A stretch of DNA of 64,000 bases from Fallopia convolvulus (taxonomy: Eukaryota > Streptophyta > Magnoliopsida > Caryophyllales > Polygonaceae), in NCBI GenBank assembly GCA_964016875.1, contig OZ024735.1:208501-272500 (forward strand). Reading direction: 5' to 3'. Shown here piece by piece: positions 32,927 through 44,517 of the stretch (within the stretch, counting starts at the first letter, position 1; each line of letters opens with the position of its first letter). A program made the position numbers and the translations under genes. The notes beneath the pieces were generated by a model, which ran no database searches, was not told the DNA's origin, and saw nothing but the letters and a program-made list of their open reading frames with translations.

Positions 32927-35900
32927 ATGTCTATGGTCGAGATTGGAGAAGGAAGTATGGAAGGGGATGAACTTTCAAACCAACAAGGAATTCAGCCACC
33001 GAACCCACCGCCGGCTCCAAGTAGCCTTCTCGGCGCGCCGAACGCATCGGCGCAAGGGCTCGCCCCCGCAGCGGGTCTCGCGGCGCTTGAGGCGCGCTTT
33101 TCCAACCTCGAAGGATTGATGACGAGGTTTCTCAACCAGCAGTCGGCGCCACCAGCCGTGACGATTCATACGCAGCACGCGCATCCGAGCGTAACGCCAC
33201 ACGGCGTCTCGGTTCTACGGGCTTCGGCGCAAGAAAAAGGAAAAGGGCCTTTGGTGGACTCGACTAACCCGAATGGGATCCAACGTTTGGAATCCATGAA
33301 GGAAAGCCGACCCACAAATCAGGCTCAACAGGTGGACGACGTTGTTGACGTTCATTCCGATGAGGAGTACGACTCCGAGGAGTGGCGGCGTCAACAATCG
33401 AAAAAGAAGAAAAAGGCGGTCATACGACGCCTAAGAAAAACAAATCCAAAGGCCGAGATGACTTCGATGTCGATGACTATCGAGGCCATCAAAGCCCCAC
33501 AACTCCATATTCGGAAACCGAGGACTCTATGACGGAGTACGAGGAAGCTTCCGAGGAGGATTTTGACCACCCTCCGGTCCATGATTCGGAGGAGTGGATA
33601 GATCGGGATCGGGATTGGATTCCGAGACCCAAGTTGCCCGTGAACCGCGCGGAGTATGATCGGCTCGAGGGCCGTGACAACCGCGAACGGCCTCGGCGCA
33701 ACGGGGATCGGCGTCGCCAAGACCGACACCGAGAGCACCAGCGGCGCCCTCGGCGCGACGAGGACGAGGACCCCAGCGACGGAAGCGACGTCTCCAGCCG
33801 AGGCCATGGCCGAGGCCCACGACGCCGACGCACACCCCCTCCGCGTGCCAACCGGCGCGCCACAAACGATCGTCCGGCGCATGTATCACGCCGCGACGTC
33901 AAGGTAAAATTTCAAGAATTTTTTGGTAATTACAACCCTGATGAATTTATTTCTTGGTTACAGGGTACCGAGCACGTGCTCAAACATTGCCATTACGAGG
34001 AGCACGAGAAGGTCGAGGTGGTGACCCTTCACTTTAGGGGTGTCGCTCGGATGTGGTGGAACCGATTCGAGTCGGATCGGGCCCGAAAGGGTAAAGCCCC
34101 CATAACCGAATGGCATCAACTCGTGTTTATTATGAAGAGGAAGTTCATCCCGCTCGACTACAAGGAAAAAGTGAGGATCTTGATCCAAGACGCTCGACAA
34201 GGTTCTCGGACGCCCGAGGAGTTTTTTGCATACCTCGAAGACTTGTTCTTCAAGGCCGGCATTAGCGCTTCCCCGGGAGCGTTGAGGTCTCGTTTTGTGG
34301 AGGGGCTTCACCAATGGATCCGAGATCGGTTGGTTGTCTTGCCAATCAAAGATTTGGGGCGTTTGATACACACGTCCATGGAGCTTCACACGCAATTCAA
34401 AAGGCCGAAGACGTCCACTTTTACAAGGTATAATTCTTCCCCTAGTCCATCCGCTTTAGGAACTAACCGGTTTGTTCCTCCTTCCATGTCTAAATCCAAG
34501 GTAGGTACCCCAACGACGGACTCCAAGGGCGCTTCGGTTGGCCAAAACCGTGACAAGGCAGCCCCTCCCCCACAAAGGACTCGAGACATCGAGTGCTATT
34601 TATGTGGTGGCCGAGGGCACTTGAAACGCGATTGCCCTAACTCGAAGCGAGTGCTTTTTTCGGCTCAATCCGCAGCGTATGAGAGTGTGGATGAAATTGA
34701 GTCCGAAGAGGAGGACGCCGCGCCAATCGAAGATGGTGCATATTGTGCGCCATCGGACATCGACGCCGGCATCGACAAATTGTTGCTAGTGACGCGCCGA
34801 GCGCTTAGCATGAGGGAATCCATGCCAACCGATCAACGGGAAAACATTTTCCGTACTCGATGCTTGGTACAAAACAAGTCCCTTAGTGTGATCATAGATT
34901 CGGGATCGTGCGGGAACTTCTTATCAAGGAAAGTGGTCGATCATTTCAAGTTGCCACAAACGGATCATCCAAGGCCGTACAAGCTTGCATGGATCTCCAA
35001 CGATGGCGACCATTGGATCCGTAAACAGGTTAATCTTTCCTTTTCTATTGGTTTATATTCTGATTCTATACTCTTTGATGTCACGGACATGGACGCCACC
35101 CACATTCTTCTTGGCCGTCCATGGCAATTTGACTGTCATGTGATTTATGATGGCCGGTTGAACACTTACATGTTCAATTACCATGGTAAACGCATGACCA
35201 TCTTACCTATGTCTCCGAGTGAAACATTGCAGGATGAGGCCGAAAGGCAACAAGCAAACGCTCGGGACAAGTCCACGGCCGCGCCTACGCCGAATTCAAG
35301 ATCCAACGGCGCTTCTGGCCATGAGACGAATTTCGTCGGCGCTCCTGGTGTCCAAACACACCATTCTGGTGTTCATGATGATCCAGACCAGAAACGCCGA
35401 CACAAGTTGAATAAAGACCCCCGAACGCCGGGCTCGTCCTCGGCTGCGCATCGCAGCGCGCCAGCGCACATGCCTAGCGGCGCTGGCTCGATCCAACACA
35501 CTTCCAGCGGCGCGCCCGGTGCCGAACATCATCCCTGGCCAAGCACTGGTGGCCAGCAAATTGGTGACCCTGGAGCACCTCGGGTGCGCGAGGACGCCGA
35601 GCCACCTCTTCTCGGTTCGGTGCAAGACCGGCTTTTCCTATGCCGTCGGCGCGATGTGGTCAAACACATCGAGGGGAGTACTACTTGCTTTCTTTTGTGT
35701 CCATTGCTTAATATTTCCATTGATTCGACACATGTATTACCCCCTTCTATTTCTGACTTGCTGCAGGAGTATTCTGATGTTATGCCTGCCGACCCCGACG
35801 GGTTGCCACCTATTCGGGGGATCGAGCATCGCATCGATCTCATTCCCGACGCTTCATTGCCAAACCGGGCTGCGTATAGGGCGTCACCTAAGGAGACTCA

Positions 35901-38680
35901 AGAGCTTCAACGCCAAGTCCAATCTCTTTTGGACAAAGGCTATGTTCGAGAGTCCCTTAGCCCGTGTGCGGTTCCGGTTATCTTGGTGCCGAAGAAGGAT
36001 GGTTCTTGGAGGATGTGCGTGGATTGCCGAGCCATCAACCAGATTACCATCAAGTACCGTCACCCGATTCCCCGCTTGGACGACATGTTAGACGAGTTGC
36101 ATGGAGCCGTGCTGTTTTCGAAGATTGATTTGAGGAGCGGCTACCATCAAATTCGGATGCAAGAAGGGGACGAGTGGAAGACGGCTTTCAAGACCAAACA
36201 TGGTCTCTATGAGTGGTTGGTGATGCCCTTCGGCCTCACTAACGCTCCCTCTACGTTTATGCGTCTTATGAACTTTGTTTTACGTAAATTTTTGGGACTT
36301 TTCGTCGTCGTGTATTTTGACGACATTTTAGTTTATAGTAGAACTTTAGACGATCACGCGGGGCACCTTAGGCAGGTGTTAGATTGCCTCCGCGAACATT
36401 CTTTATATGTAAATCTGGACAAATGTGTGTTTTGCTCGGATACGACGAATTTTCTTGGCTTCGTTGTATCCAAGGATGGCCTACGAGTGGATTCTGACAA
36501 AATCCGGGCCATCCGTGAGTGGCCAACCCCAACGACCCCGACTATGGTTCGTTCTTTTTTGGGGCTAGCTGGATTCTATAGGCGATTCGTCAAGGACTTT
36601 AGTTCTATCGCCGGGCCACTCCATTCTTTGACCAAGAAGGCCGCCACAATAAAGTGGATGCCGCATCACGAGGCCGCCTTCGAGGCCTTGAAAGATGCTT
36701 TATGCCAAGCCCCGGTCCTGCAATTGCCGGACTTTACAAAGCGCTTCGAGATCGAGTGCGACGCTTCCGATTATGGTATTGGCGGCGTACTCCTTCAAGA
36801 ACAAAGGCCTATCGCTTACTTTAGCGAAAAGCTAGCTGGGGCTACACTGAATTATCCGACCTATGATAAAGAGCTCTACGCTCTTATTCGGGTCCTAAGG
36901 ACGTGGCAACATTATCTCTGGCCAAGCGAGTTCGTAATTCATACGGATCACGTGGCCTTGGCTTATCTTAAGAGTCAAACGACTCTAAATAGGCGCCATG
37001 CACGTTGGGTTGAGTTTATGGAGATGTTCCCTTACGTCATTGCTCACAAAAAAGGAAAAGAGAACGTCGTCGCCGACGCTCTCTCTCGAAGGTACATTTT
37101 ACTCACCCAATTACATACAAAAATGCTTGGTTTTGCTATGATCAAGGATTTGTACGCCTCAGATTCGTACTTCTCCTCAATCATAAAGGAACTTGAGCAT
37201 TCACGGATCCATGAGTCCTTCTTCTTGGACAACGGTTATCTTTACCGAGCTAGGAAGCTTTGCATTCCGGCATCTTCGGTGAGACATCTATTGCTCCAAG
37301 AGGCTCATGATGGCCGATGCCACTTTGGCATAGCCAAAACGTTGGCAGCACTTCGTGAGCATTTCTTTTGGCCTCATATGGCTCGGGATGTTAACAAGTA
37401 TTGTCAAAGTTGTGTGTCGTGCCATACTGCCAAGTCTCGGTCACAACCGCATGGACTTTACACGCCACTTCCAATTCCGGACGCCCCGTGGGAAGATCTT
37501 TCCATGGATTTTATTACGGGCCTTCCGACGTCGAGGCGTGGAAAGGACTCTATTTTCGTAGTCGTGGACCGGTTTTCCAAAATGGCCCACTTTATTGCAT
37601 GTAAAGGGACAAACAACGCGGTGGAAATCGCTAATTTGTTCTTTGAACATGTGGTGAAGTTACATGGTATTCCTAGAACTATTGTTAGTGATAGGGATAC
37701 CAAGTTCTGCAGCCACTTTTGGAGAACGCTTTGGGGGAAGTTAGGGACACGACTCCACTGCTTATCACCCCCAGACCGATGGTCAGACTGAGGTGACCAA
37801 TCGGACCTTGGGCACTCTTCTTCGGACGATGCTCAAGGCAAACCCACGTCGGTGGGAGGACTTACTTTTCCATGTTGAGTTTGCGTATAACAGGTCCTTT
37901 CACTCTGCGACGAAGATGACCCCTTTCGAGGTGGTCTACGGGCATAATCCTCACACGCCTATGGATTTGGTGCCTTTGCCTTACAAGCCCGAGGAGCATG
38001 TCGACGCGGCCAACCGCGCCGACCACATCCGACGACTGTATGAGCGCACCAAGGTGCAACTGCTACGACGCGCCGATCAATACGCGACTCAGCGCAACAA
38101 GGGGCGCCGCGCATTGATCTTCGAGCCCGGAGATTTGGTCTGGCTCCATCTGCAGAAGGATCGTTTTCCCGCTGCTAGGAAGACGAAGCTCCACCCACGA
38201 GGAGACGGTCCCTTCAAGGTTCTCCGGCGCATCAACAACAACGCTTACGTCCTCGACCTCCCGGGTAAATACAACGTTTCGGCATCCTTCAATGTCTCGG
38301 ATCTATCTCCTTATGTGGATTCCGAGTATCATGACGAGGAAACGGGGACGTTTCCCACCCAAGGGGGGGAGGGTGATGTGAGCCCCACCAGGACGGCTAG
38401 CCATGACGAGGAGGACATGTCCGTGCGCTCCGATGGACCGATCACACGAGCTAGGACTCGGGCCATAACCCGAGCCACTTCGTCCATCATCACGCGCGCC
38501 ATCGCAAGCCACGATGCAACCACCGGCGCGCCCCTCTCCACATGCCTCGTCACCATAGGCGCGCCGAGTCTCCAGCCCGACGCCTCGCACCGCAGCGCCG
38601 AGAACCTCCTTCTCGGCACCGTCCCAGTCGCGAGCGTCGAGCCACATGCCACGTCGGGCCACCCCGGCGTGGGAACTTGA
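32927..38680 (+). pseudogene. Chromovirus gag-pol polyprotein, copy 1 (two frameshifts)
   Basis: The ATG at 32927 starts MSMVEIGEGSMEGDE. A one-base loss near 33415 (compare 55875) moves reading to the frame open to 37791; an 8-base loss near 37758 shifts it again, and the last frame ends at 38680. Domains in order: acidic/Arg-rich N-terminus, gag capsid (FFGNYNPDEFISWLQ to RMWWNRF), CCHC knuckle CYLCGGRGHLKRDC, protease IIDSGSCGNFLS, reverse transcriptase with VVYFDDILVYS, RNase H with ECDASDYGIGG, integrase zinc finger (H-X-H...CQSCVSCH), DDE core (MDFITGLP, SDRDTKF), and a GPY/F-type end GPFKVLRRINNNAYVLDLP. There is no classical chromodomain. The frame continues into the 3' LTR with GPITRARTRAITRATSS, recalling the tail of CRM-clade elements. 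Confidence 0.9.
38361..38373 (+). other. Polypurine tract, copy 1
   Basis: AAGGGGGGGAGGG directly before the 3' LTR, the plus-strand primer. It lies inside the pol reading frame (translated QGGEG). Confidence 0.8.
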
Positions 38681-39283
38681 GGTTCCAGCGCGCCTCAGCC
38701 TCGACACTTGAGGTTCGAGCGCGCGCCAGCCTCGGCACGCCGATGCCGTGCCGCGCGCTTGCCAGCGTCGCGACACGCCCTTGGCGCGCCACAGCCTTGT
38801 CACGGCCTTGTCGCGACACTCGCGACATGGCCACCGTGACCTATTTTATTTCTTACTATTTTTAGAACTATTTCCATTCCGAAACATTGCTATTTATTTC
38901 TTTACTATTTTTATGCATTTTGGGCTTGGGCTAAATGGTTGGGCCGCATGTTTGCCTCCCCTTCATTTCCCCATGCCGCCGCCTAGGGTTTTCTATCTAG
39001 GGCGCGCCTCCTTCTCCTATCTATGTATTTCTCACGCTTGAATTAAACTACCGTTATGCTGTCGAGTTTACTCTAGATTGTTTGTTAAGGCGTCAACCAA
39101 TTTCTCTTCTCATCCCATATTCATCAGTTCTCCCTCAAAAGAGAGCACCTTCTCATCCTTTCAATTCTCTTCTCACCAAAGTCTAGTCGATTCGACTCTA
39201 AAACCTATCCAACCGTGCGTGAGACGACCATTTACAAGTCCATCTTCGATCCTCTCGTGAATCTCCCAACGGGGTTCACATCA
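38374..39283 (+). repeat. Chromovirus LTR, copy 1, 3' LTR
   Basis: 910 bp, TGATGTGAG to TTCACATCA. A 17-bp deletion between CTAT words near 39018 removes the TATA box found in the other three LTRs. Confidence 0.9.
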
Positions 39284-39479
39284 GAGGAGTTTCTTGATAG
39301 CTTGGAGGTCGGTATGGAGGTGCTCTTTTCATTTGAGTGTAATTGGGATTTTCCCAATAAGATTGAGCACCACCTCTCCCACCATAGTAGACTCGGTCCC
39401 CATACAAACCTCTCATATGATACTCCTCTTCATAGGCTTTTGTCTATTGAAGTTATTGCATTCTAAGCCGGGCATTGAG

Positions 39480-39655
39480 TCACTCTTGAGCTCGGACTCT
39501 CTCCTCTCTTTCTCTTTGTTCCATGGCCGCTTGGAGGTCTCTTTTTGGTCGTGCATTCTCAATTTCAAGGCAAAGAACCTCCAATTCATCATCACTATCA
39601 TAGAAATCCATCTCAAAGGTTCCTTTGGGGGAACGAGATGGCATCACCTACAAGA
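39480..39655 (-). pseudogene. Athila-like gag, N-terminal fragment
   Basis: On the minus strand, about 100 bases after the primer site, a frame begins MPSRSPKGTFEMDFYDSDDE and continues into a charged helix with MEQREREERVRAQE, then a stop. It is the counterpart of the plus-strand fragment at 4484. Downstream the reading is degraded, and the chromovirus insertion at 39284 separates it from the rest of the element. Confidence 0.6.
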
Positions 39656-39751
39656 AATACAAAAAGGAAAAAAAGATCAAATAACACAAGAGGGTTCGGG
39701 CTAGTCCCTTACCCAAAACAAATCAACCAATCGACGCACAATCACAAATAA

Positions 39752-39770
39752 TTCCCCGGCAACGGCGCCA
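39752..39770 (-). other. Primer binding site, tRNA-Asp type
   Basis: The minus strand reads TGGCGCCGTTGCCGGGGAA, a perfect match to the complement of the plant tRNA-Asp 3' end, a few bases from the LTR end. Confidence 0.9.
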
Positions 39771-39774
39771 ATTT

Positions 39775-41445
39775 TGATCGCTCCTCACCGAGGGCGAGGG
39801 TGTCAAAATAAATTTATAATCAAGACCCCGTTGTAGTACGGAGGTCAGGTTCGAACACGGGGAATTATGGATTGCACGAAGTTCGGTTGATAGACTACGA
39901 AACACGGGAAAACAAAGATAAACGCTCCAGGATCGAGCTTGTCAGGCGCGATCCCGAACCTAAGAGGTTCGAGCGCATGCCCAGAAACAAGGAAAAGGGG
40001 TACTGGAGGCTCGATCTCGAGCCTAGGGGGCTCGATCACGAGGCATTACCCAAACACAACGAGGGAAAAACAAGGGAAACAAAGGAGATCCTAGGGTAGG
40101 GGTTCGAATCAACACCAATCATACATGCTCAAACTCGAATCCCATCAAATCATGCTTTAAAACACAAGGATCGACGACTTTCGCAATCAATCAAGCCTAG
40201 CTCGGTTGACTTTCGTAAACCTAAGGCTCACTATCTACTCCTATGACCGCGGGATCGAGAAGCTTTTGCTTCTTTCCTTCAAACTGAGCCTTGTAATTGC
40301 CTTTTCACTTTCGCTACTTCGCCAACTACAAGGTTCGTTCCTCAACTTTTGCAAAGGAATCAACTCAAGAGCAAATAGACATGGAATTCAAGCATTCAAT
40401 TCATGTATTCAACTCAAACACATGCAATTGGGCACCAATTATGCAATCAATCACTCAATCCTCATAAATCATGCCTAGATCTCATGGATCGAGAGGCTTT
40501 TGCTTCGTCCAAGCCGTTCGTTCGGTTTTCACAAACCAAACAACCTCCTCTCTACTCCTTGGCCATGGATTTTCCACTTTCGCCTCAAATCCATTCGGAT
40601 CTAGCTTGCAATTGGCTTTTCTCTCTCGGTACTTCGCCAATTGCAAGTCGATCTCAAGCTTGGAGTAGAGAGGATGAAGATCTAGGGTAATCAAAAGGGG
40701 GAAATGAGATCAATCAAGCCCAATTGGGTTGGGATCTCACCCCATCCCTTGGATCCAACAATCTACTCAACAAACATGAAGGAAACCAAAGCAAACAACA
40801 AAATCCAAGCACAAATCATGATCAAGCAAGGCTGAACCACACATCAAGCAAGGAGAGGGGGAACGAACCACAAACAAGCAACAAAAGCCAAAGCCAAACT
40901 TGAATTAAGAAAGGCAAATAAGAATACTTACAATCCAAAGGCTAGACCCACAAATATATACTCAATTACTTAAGAAAATCTCTAATCACCCTCCAAATCC
41001 CCCCAAAAGGGGCTAGATCCCCTTTTGGGAAGAAAACTCTCTCAAATCTCACCTAACCCTAGCTCTCTCAATCTGACCCCCCCTCAAAATATCCCACCTA
41101 ACCCGTTTTATACAAGTATTTTTAGGAATTAAAAAGAAAATCCCGAAAAAGCCCAAGTCTGCGAACAGGATCGAAGCGGAGGAGTTTCAGGATCGAGCCT
41201 CACTGGCTTGATCCAAGGCGGACGCCTGAACTTTTCCATCGAACCTACATGTGGTTCGGGATCGAACCTCACAGGATTGATCCTGAGCCTTACTTCTTGA
41301 TTCTTCGCCCGGTTTGATCTCGTTTTGGCTCGGTTTGACTCGATTCTTCGCCCCTTCGCTTGGTCTTCACTTGTAGCTCTTCTTGGCCTCTTTCATTGCA
41401 TCCTTAGCTCTTATTAAGCTTCTTGATTTCCTCCATTTCGTGTTG
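39775..41445 (-). repeat. Athila-like LTR (5' LTR), outer end truncated
   Basis: Matches 26203-27870 closely, ends (minus strand) GAGCGATCA next to the primer site, and stops at about 41445 where a CACTA fragment begins; about 180 bp of the LTR start are missing. Confidence 0.85.
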
Positions 41446-41765
41446 ATCCAAAAACCGATGCGATCGATCCGAAAACCGCTGCGATCGATCAGAAAACCGC
41501 TGCAAATGATCAGAAAACCGCTGCAGTTGGTAAGGTTAAAACCGCTTCCTTAGATTCTATTGTAGCGGTTGTGGAAGTCTATAGCAGCGGTTCATTAAGT
41601 CGATTGGTAACCGCCACCTTACCTTGAAAAACCGCCACAATAGACCCAAGGCAGCGCCAGCACCTACAACGGTTGAAAAACCGCTGTCTTAGGCCTATTT
41701 GTAGCGTTTTTATACCATTTTGGAGCGGTTTTCGACCGCTACTAAAGACCTTTATTGTAGTAGTG
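41446..41765. mobile_element. CACTA transposon terminal fragment
   Basis: The right end, read in reverse, is CACTACTACAATAAAGG, typical of CACTA (En/Spm) ends. Inward lie many subterminal copies of AGCGGTTTT(C/T) in both orientations, including three successive units built on AAAACCGCTGCGATCGATC near 41466-41525. The fragment is fused at its inner end to the truncated Athila-like LTR, so the other terminus and any transposase are missing. Confidence 0.8.
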
Positions 41766-42658
41766 TGTAATGAATACCAAGATTCCAAAATATGTTTTAT
41801 GGGTAAAAGTACTTTTACCCATAAAACATATTTTTAATTTATTTTAATTACTTACAAGTTACAACTATAACAAATTAACTATTTTTTATAATTATCTTAA
41901 TACAGTGTGATGTGGTATAATATGGTGTAAGAATTTCTTACAGTTTTAGTACATAGTTTACCACTTAAGTTTGTACTTTTACATGGTCATTGTATTTGGT
42001 TGATATTTTTAATAGAATTTTGCTAAATCCATCTAATAGATATCATGTATATTGTTTAAATTATAAGAAATCTATACTATATATTAAAGTTGTCCCTATT
42101 CGAGCTCTCACGTTAATTATGGCCTCACTTCAAATTAAACTCCTTTATTTGACAATAAAATATCCTTATTTATTTTATTATAAAAAATATAAGTATTTAA
42201 ATCTTATCCATAAAATATATTCAAATCAAAATAATATATTTCTTATTTAAATCAAAAAAATTATAAATGTCTTTATCTTATCCATATAGATAGATACATT
42301 ATATGTTAATATCAAAAAACCTATAATCTTTATTTTATATCAATTTCATCTATAGATATTATAATAATACTAATATTAAGTCACTCATGTCTATTTTAAA
42401 TAATATTATGTATAATATTAAATCAATCTGTATTTAGCCAAATCTTATATACTGAATAAAATGTTATTATTTTATTTCTGATTCTTATTTAAGTAATATT
42501 ATATAAAATATATTTTTATTTTTATTTTTAACAACAAATCGCGTATTCGAATTCAAATAATATTGTCATTGTTTAGGATAAAAAGACGTTATCAATATCT
42601 AAATCCTAATAATATTGTTATACATTATTCTATCAATTGAAATATCCTTTAAAAAATA
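41766..42658. other. AT-rich spacer
   Basis: AT-rich DNA. An inverted repeat around ATGTTTTATGGGTAAAAGT occurs at 41789-41830 (perfect hairpin of about 19 bp arms). At 42067 the word AATCTATACTATATATTAAAG resembles the start of some plant Helitron-like elements. No gene. Confidence 0.45.
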
Positions 42659-43812
42659 TGTTGGGACGGTGTTAAGGACGCTAAGTACTTAACACTGAAA
42701 TAATGATTTCACCGTCCCTAGTTTTGATAATGACAAACTACTCTTTGAACTAATGTTATCACTTGAGCGTTTCAGGAAAATCGAAAAGAAAAGATAACAG
42801 GTTTGCGTCCATAGGTTGTATGGACGCCACAGGGTTGAAACGATATTCATCAATAAACTCCAAGTGTGAAAGGCGTTCTTCGAAGCTGTGGACTCCGTCC
42901 CATCAAGAAGAATCCTAAAGTTTTGGATAAGATCGAAATGAAACATCCTCGTATCCAGCAGACAACGATGAAATGCAATCAGCGGATAACGAGGGACTGC
43001 AACCTTTAATCCAGTGGATAAAGCCGCCAAGCAGTCACATTCAACCTGGATCTTTCGTGTGTCAGAAGCAACACCTGAAAGACTCCAATGTCGCCTTCAA
43101 GATCACATCTTCCCAAGTGAAAGGCTACAGAAATCGAGGACGCTGCAGAAGGGTTGAATAGTAATTCAATACTGTGCCACGCGTCCCAAATTGCTTCCCA
43201 AACCCTTGGCTATAAATACGAGTGATCGTATTAATGGCAAGGTGGGGTTTTTCAAGTGTTCTCAAGCTAAGCATTGAATAATCTCTCAGCAACCAAAGAG
43301 ATTGAGCATTCAAGATCAAAACAGCTTGAGCCCCCAAAGAACAAATTAGAAAAATCATTATAACAAAAGAGAGAATCGCATTTCCTTGTTTGATAGGATT
43401 TGTAACTAAGCTATTGGACGACGAACGCTCCATAGGCTTAGAAGGACGTTTCTCGTTCTTAGACAGATTTGTATTAAGTTTGAGTGAGAAGTGTTAGTGG
43501 TTGAGAGATACACAATAGTGAACTAGCAAGGACGCTAGGGTCAGAGAAGTTTGTGTATCTGCCTTGTAATAGCACTTAGGACTCAAAGCAAATACAAGAT
43601 CTAAGAAGAACGTGATTCAAAATCCTTCAAGCGAAGGTAGAGGTTTACTCACGAAAGACTAGTTGGTCTGAGTGAGGTTCCTCTCTAAATACCGCGTCCA
43701 TCAGTATCTCTCTTATCCTTGTTTATTCCTGCTTGTGTTTATTATTCCGCTGCCTAAGGACGCTTCTCAGAAACGTCCTTAGAACTCGTTTTCGCTAACA
43801 CACGATCCAACA
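42659..43812 (+). repeat. Solo LTR of Sirevirus family 1
   Basis: 1154 bp, TGTTGGGACG to GATCCAACA, flanked on both sides by AAATA (42654-42658 and 43813-43817). No primer site or polypurine tract adjoins it, so the internal region was removed by recombination between the two LTRs. TATA box at 43211-43218. Confidence 0.95.
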
Positions 43813-44240
43813 AAATATTATTGATCGTGTCCCATACAAAGAGGAATGAACTAGTAATAGATTTATATGGTATGAGAAGATAAACCTTTCAATTCAAAAG
43901 AGGACAAAATGATTTTTATAATACATTATCTTAATAAAAGGGGTGATGTGGCGCATTGTGATGGCAGAATTTGCTTCGGCTTTTGTATATGGTAATAGAT
44001 TAATAATATATTAATAAATAATAAAAGTGACATGTAGTATTATCTTTTGCAATCAATTACATGATCTTTTTAAAATCAAATAATTGTAATATTAAAAAAT
44101 ATCACTAATAATTAAAAATAAAGAATTCAAAGATCATTATTAAATATAATCATTAATATATCATCAAAATCATCTTTATCTTTCAAACTCTATATATAAA
44201 TTAAGATATAGAAATGTAGCAAAAAAATTATATCTATGGC
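43813..44240. other. AT-rich spacer between solo LTR and truncated Sirevirus
   Basis: 428 bp of AT-rich DNA without a gene. Near 43953 GTGATGTGGCGCATTG is followed by GGTAATAGATT, similar to element-end-like motifs at 16369 and 19249. Confidence 0.4.
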
Positions 44241-44469
44241 CAAAGCAAATACAAGATCTAAGAAGAACGTGATTCAAAATCCTTCAAGCGAAGGTAGAGG
44301 TTTACTCACGAAAGACTAGTTGGTCTGAGTGAGGTTCCTCTCTAAATACCGCGTCCATCAGTATCTCTCTTATCCTTGTTTATTCCTGCTTGTGTTTATT
44401 ATTCCGCTGCCTGAGGACGCTTCTCAGAAACGTCCTTAGAACTCATTTTCGCTAACACACGATCCAACA
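44241..44469 (+). repeat. Truncated 5' LTR of the Sirevirus
   Basis: Last 229 bp of the LTR, differing from the solo LTR (43584-43812) at only about two bases and sharing with it an extra A (AAAGCAAATAC) that the LTR at 912-2079 lacks. Confidence 0.9.
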
Positions 44470-44471
44470 AT

Positions 44472-44484
44472 TGGTATCAGATCC
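44472..44484 (+). other. Primer binding site, initiator tRNA-Met type
   Basis: TGGTATCAGATCC, one mismatch to the plant initiator tRNA-Met complement (G to T). Confidence 0.8.
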
Positions 44485-44517
44485 TGGACTCTAGATTTTT
44501 GTTAGCTTTGCAGGAAT

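Larger units (their letters stand above)
31115..39283 (+). mobile_element. Chromovirus-type Ty3/Gypsy element, copy 1 (nested)
   Basis: 8169 bp with LTRs 31115-32014 and 38374-39283, an initiator-Met primer site and a Gypsy-order gag-pol. It is flanked by a perfect five-base target duplication, GAGGA, at 31110-31114 and 39284-39288, and it interrupts the minus-strand Athila-like element. Inverted LTR ends TGATGTGA/TCACATCA. A second copy is at 53522-61769. Confidence 0.95.
26203..41445 (-). mobile_element. Athila-like LTR element without pol (large retrotransposon derivative), split by a nested chromovirus
   Basis: On the minus strand: 5' LTR 41445-39775 (truncated at its outer end), tRNA-Asp primer site, gag start near 39655, then the nested chromovirus (31115-39283), then internal sequence 31109-28052 and a complete 3' LTR 28051-26203. 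The two internal pieces sum to about 3.5 kb. I found a gag N-terminus and a charged ORF but no protease, reverse transcriptase, RNase H or integrase. Near 30020 the minus strand has the words GCGCTTATCGAGAGGCAACC, a signature seen in the 3' region of Tat/Athila-type elements. Confidence 0.8.

Noticed and set aside
33904..33963. A possible small intron in chromovirus gag (GTAAAATTT to TGGTTACAG)
   Set aside because: The stretch encodes the conserved gag segment FFGNYNPDEFISWLQ in frame in both copies, so it is coding.
42067..43998. A complete Helitron around the solo LTR
   Set aside because: The left end is Helitron-like, but I see no CTRR right end with a preceding hairpin, so it is kept only as a tentative finding.
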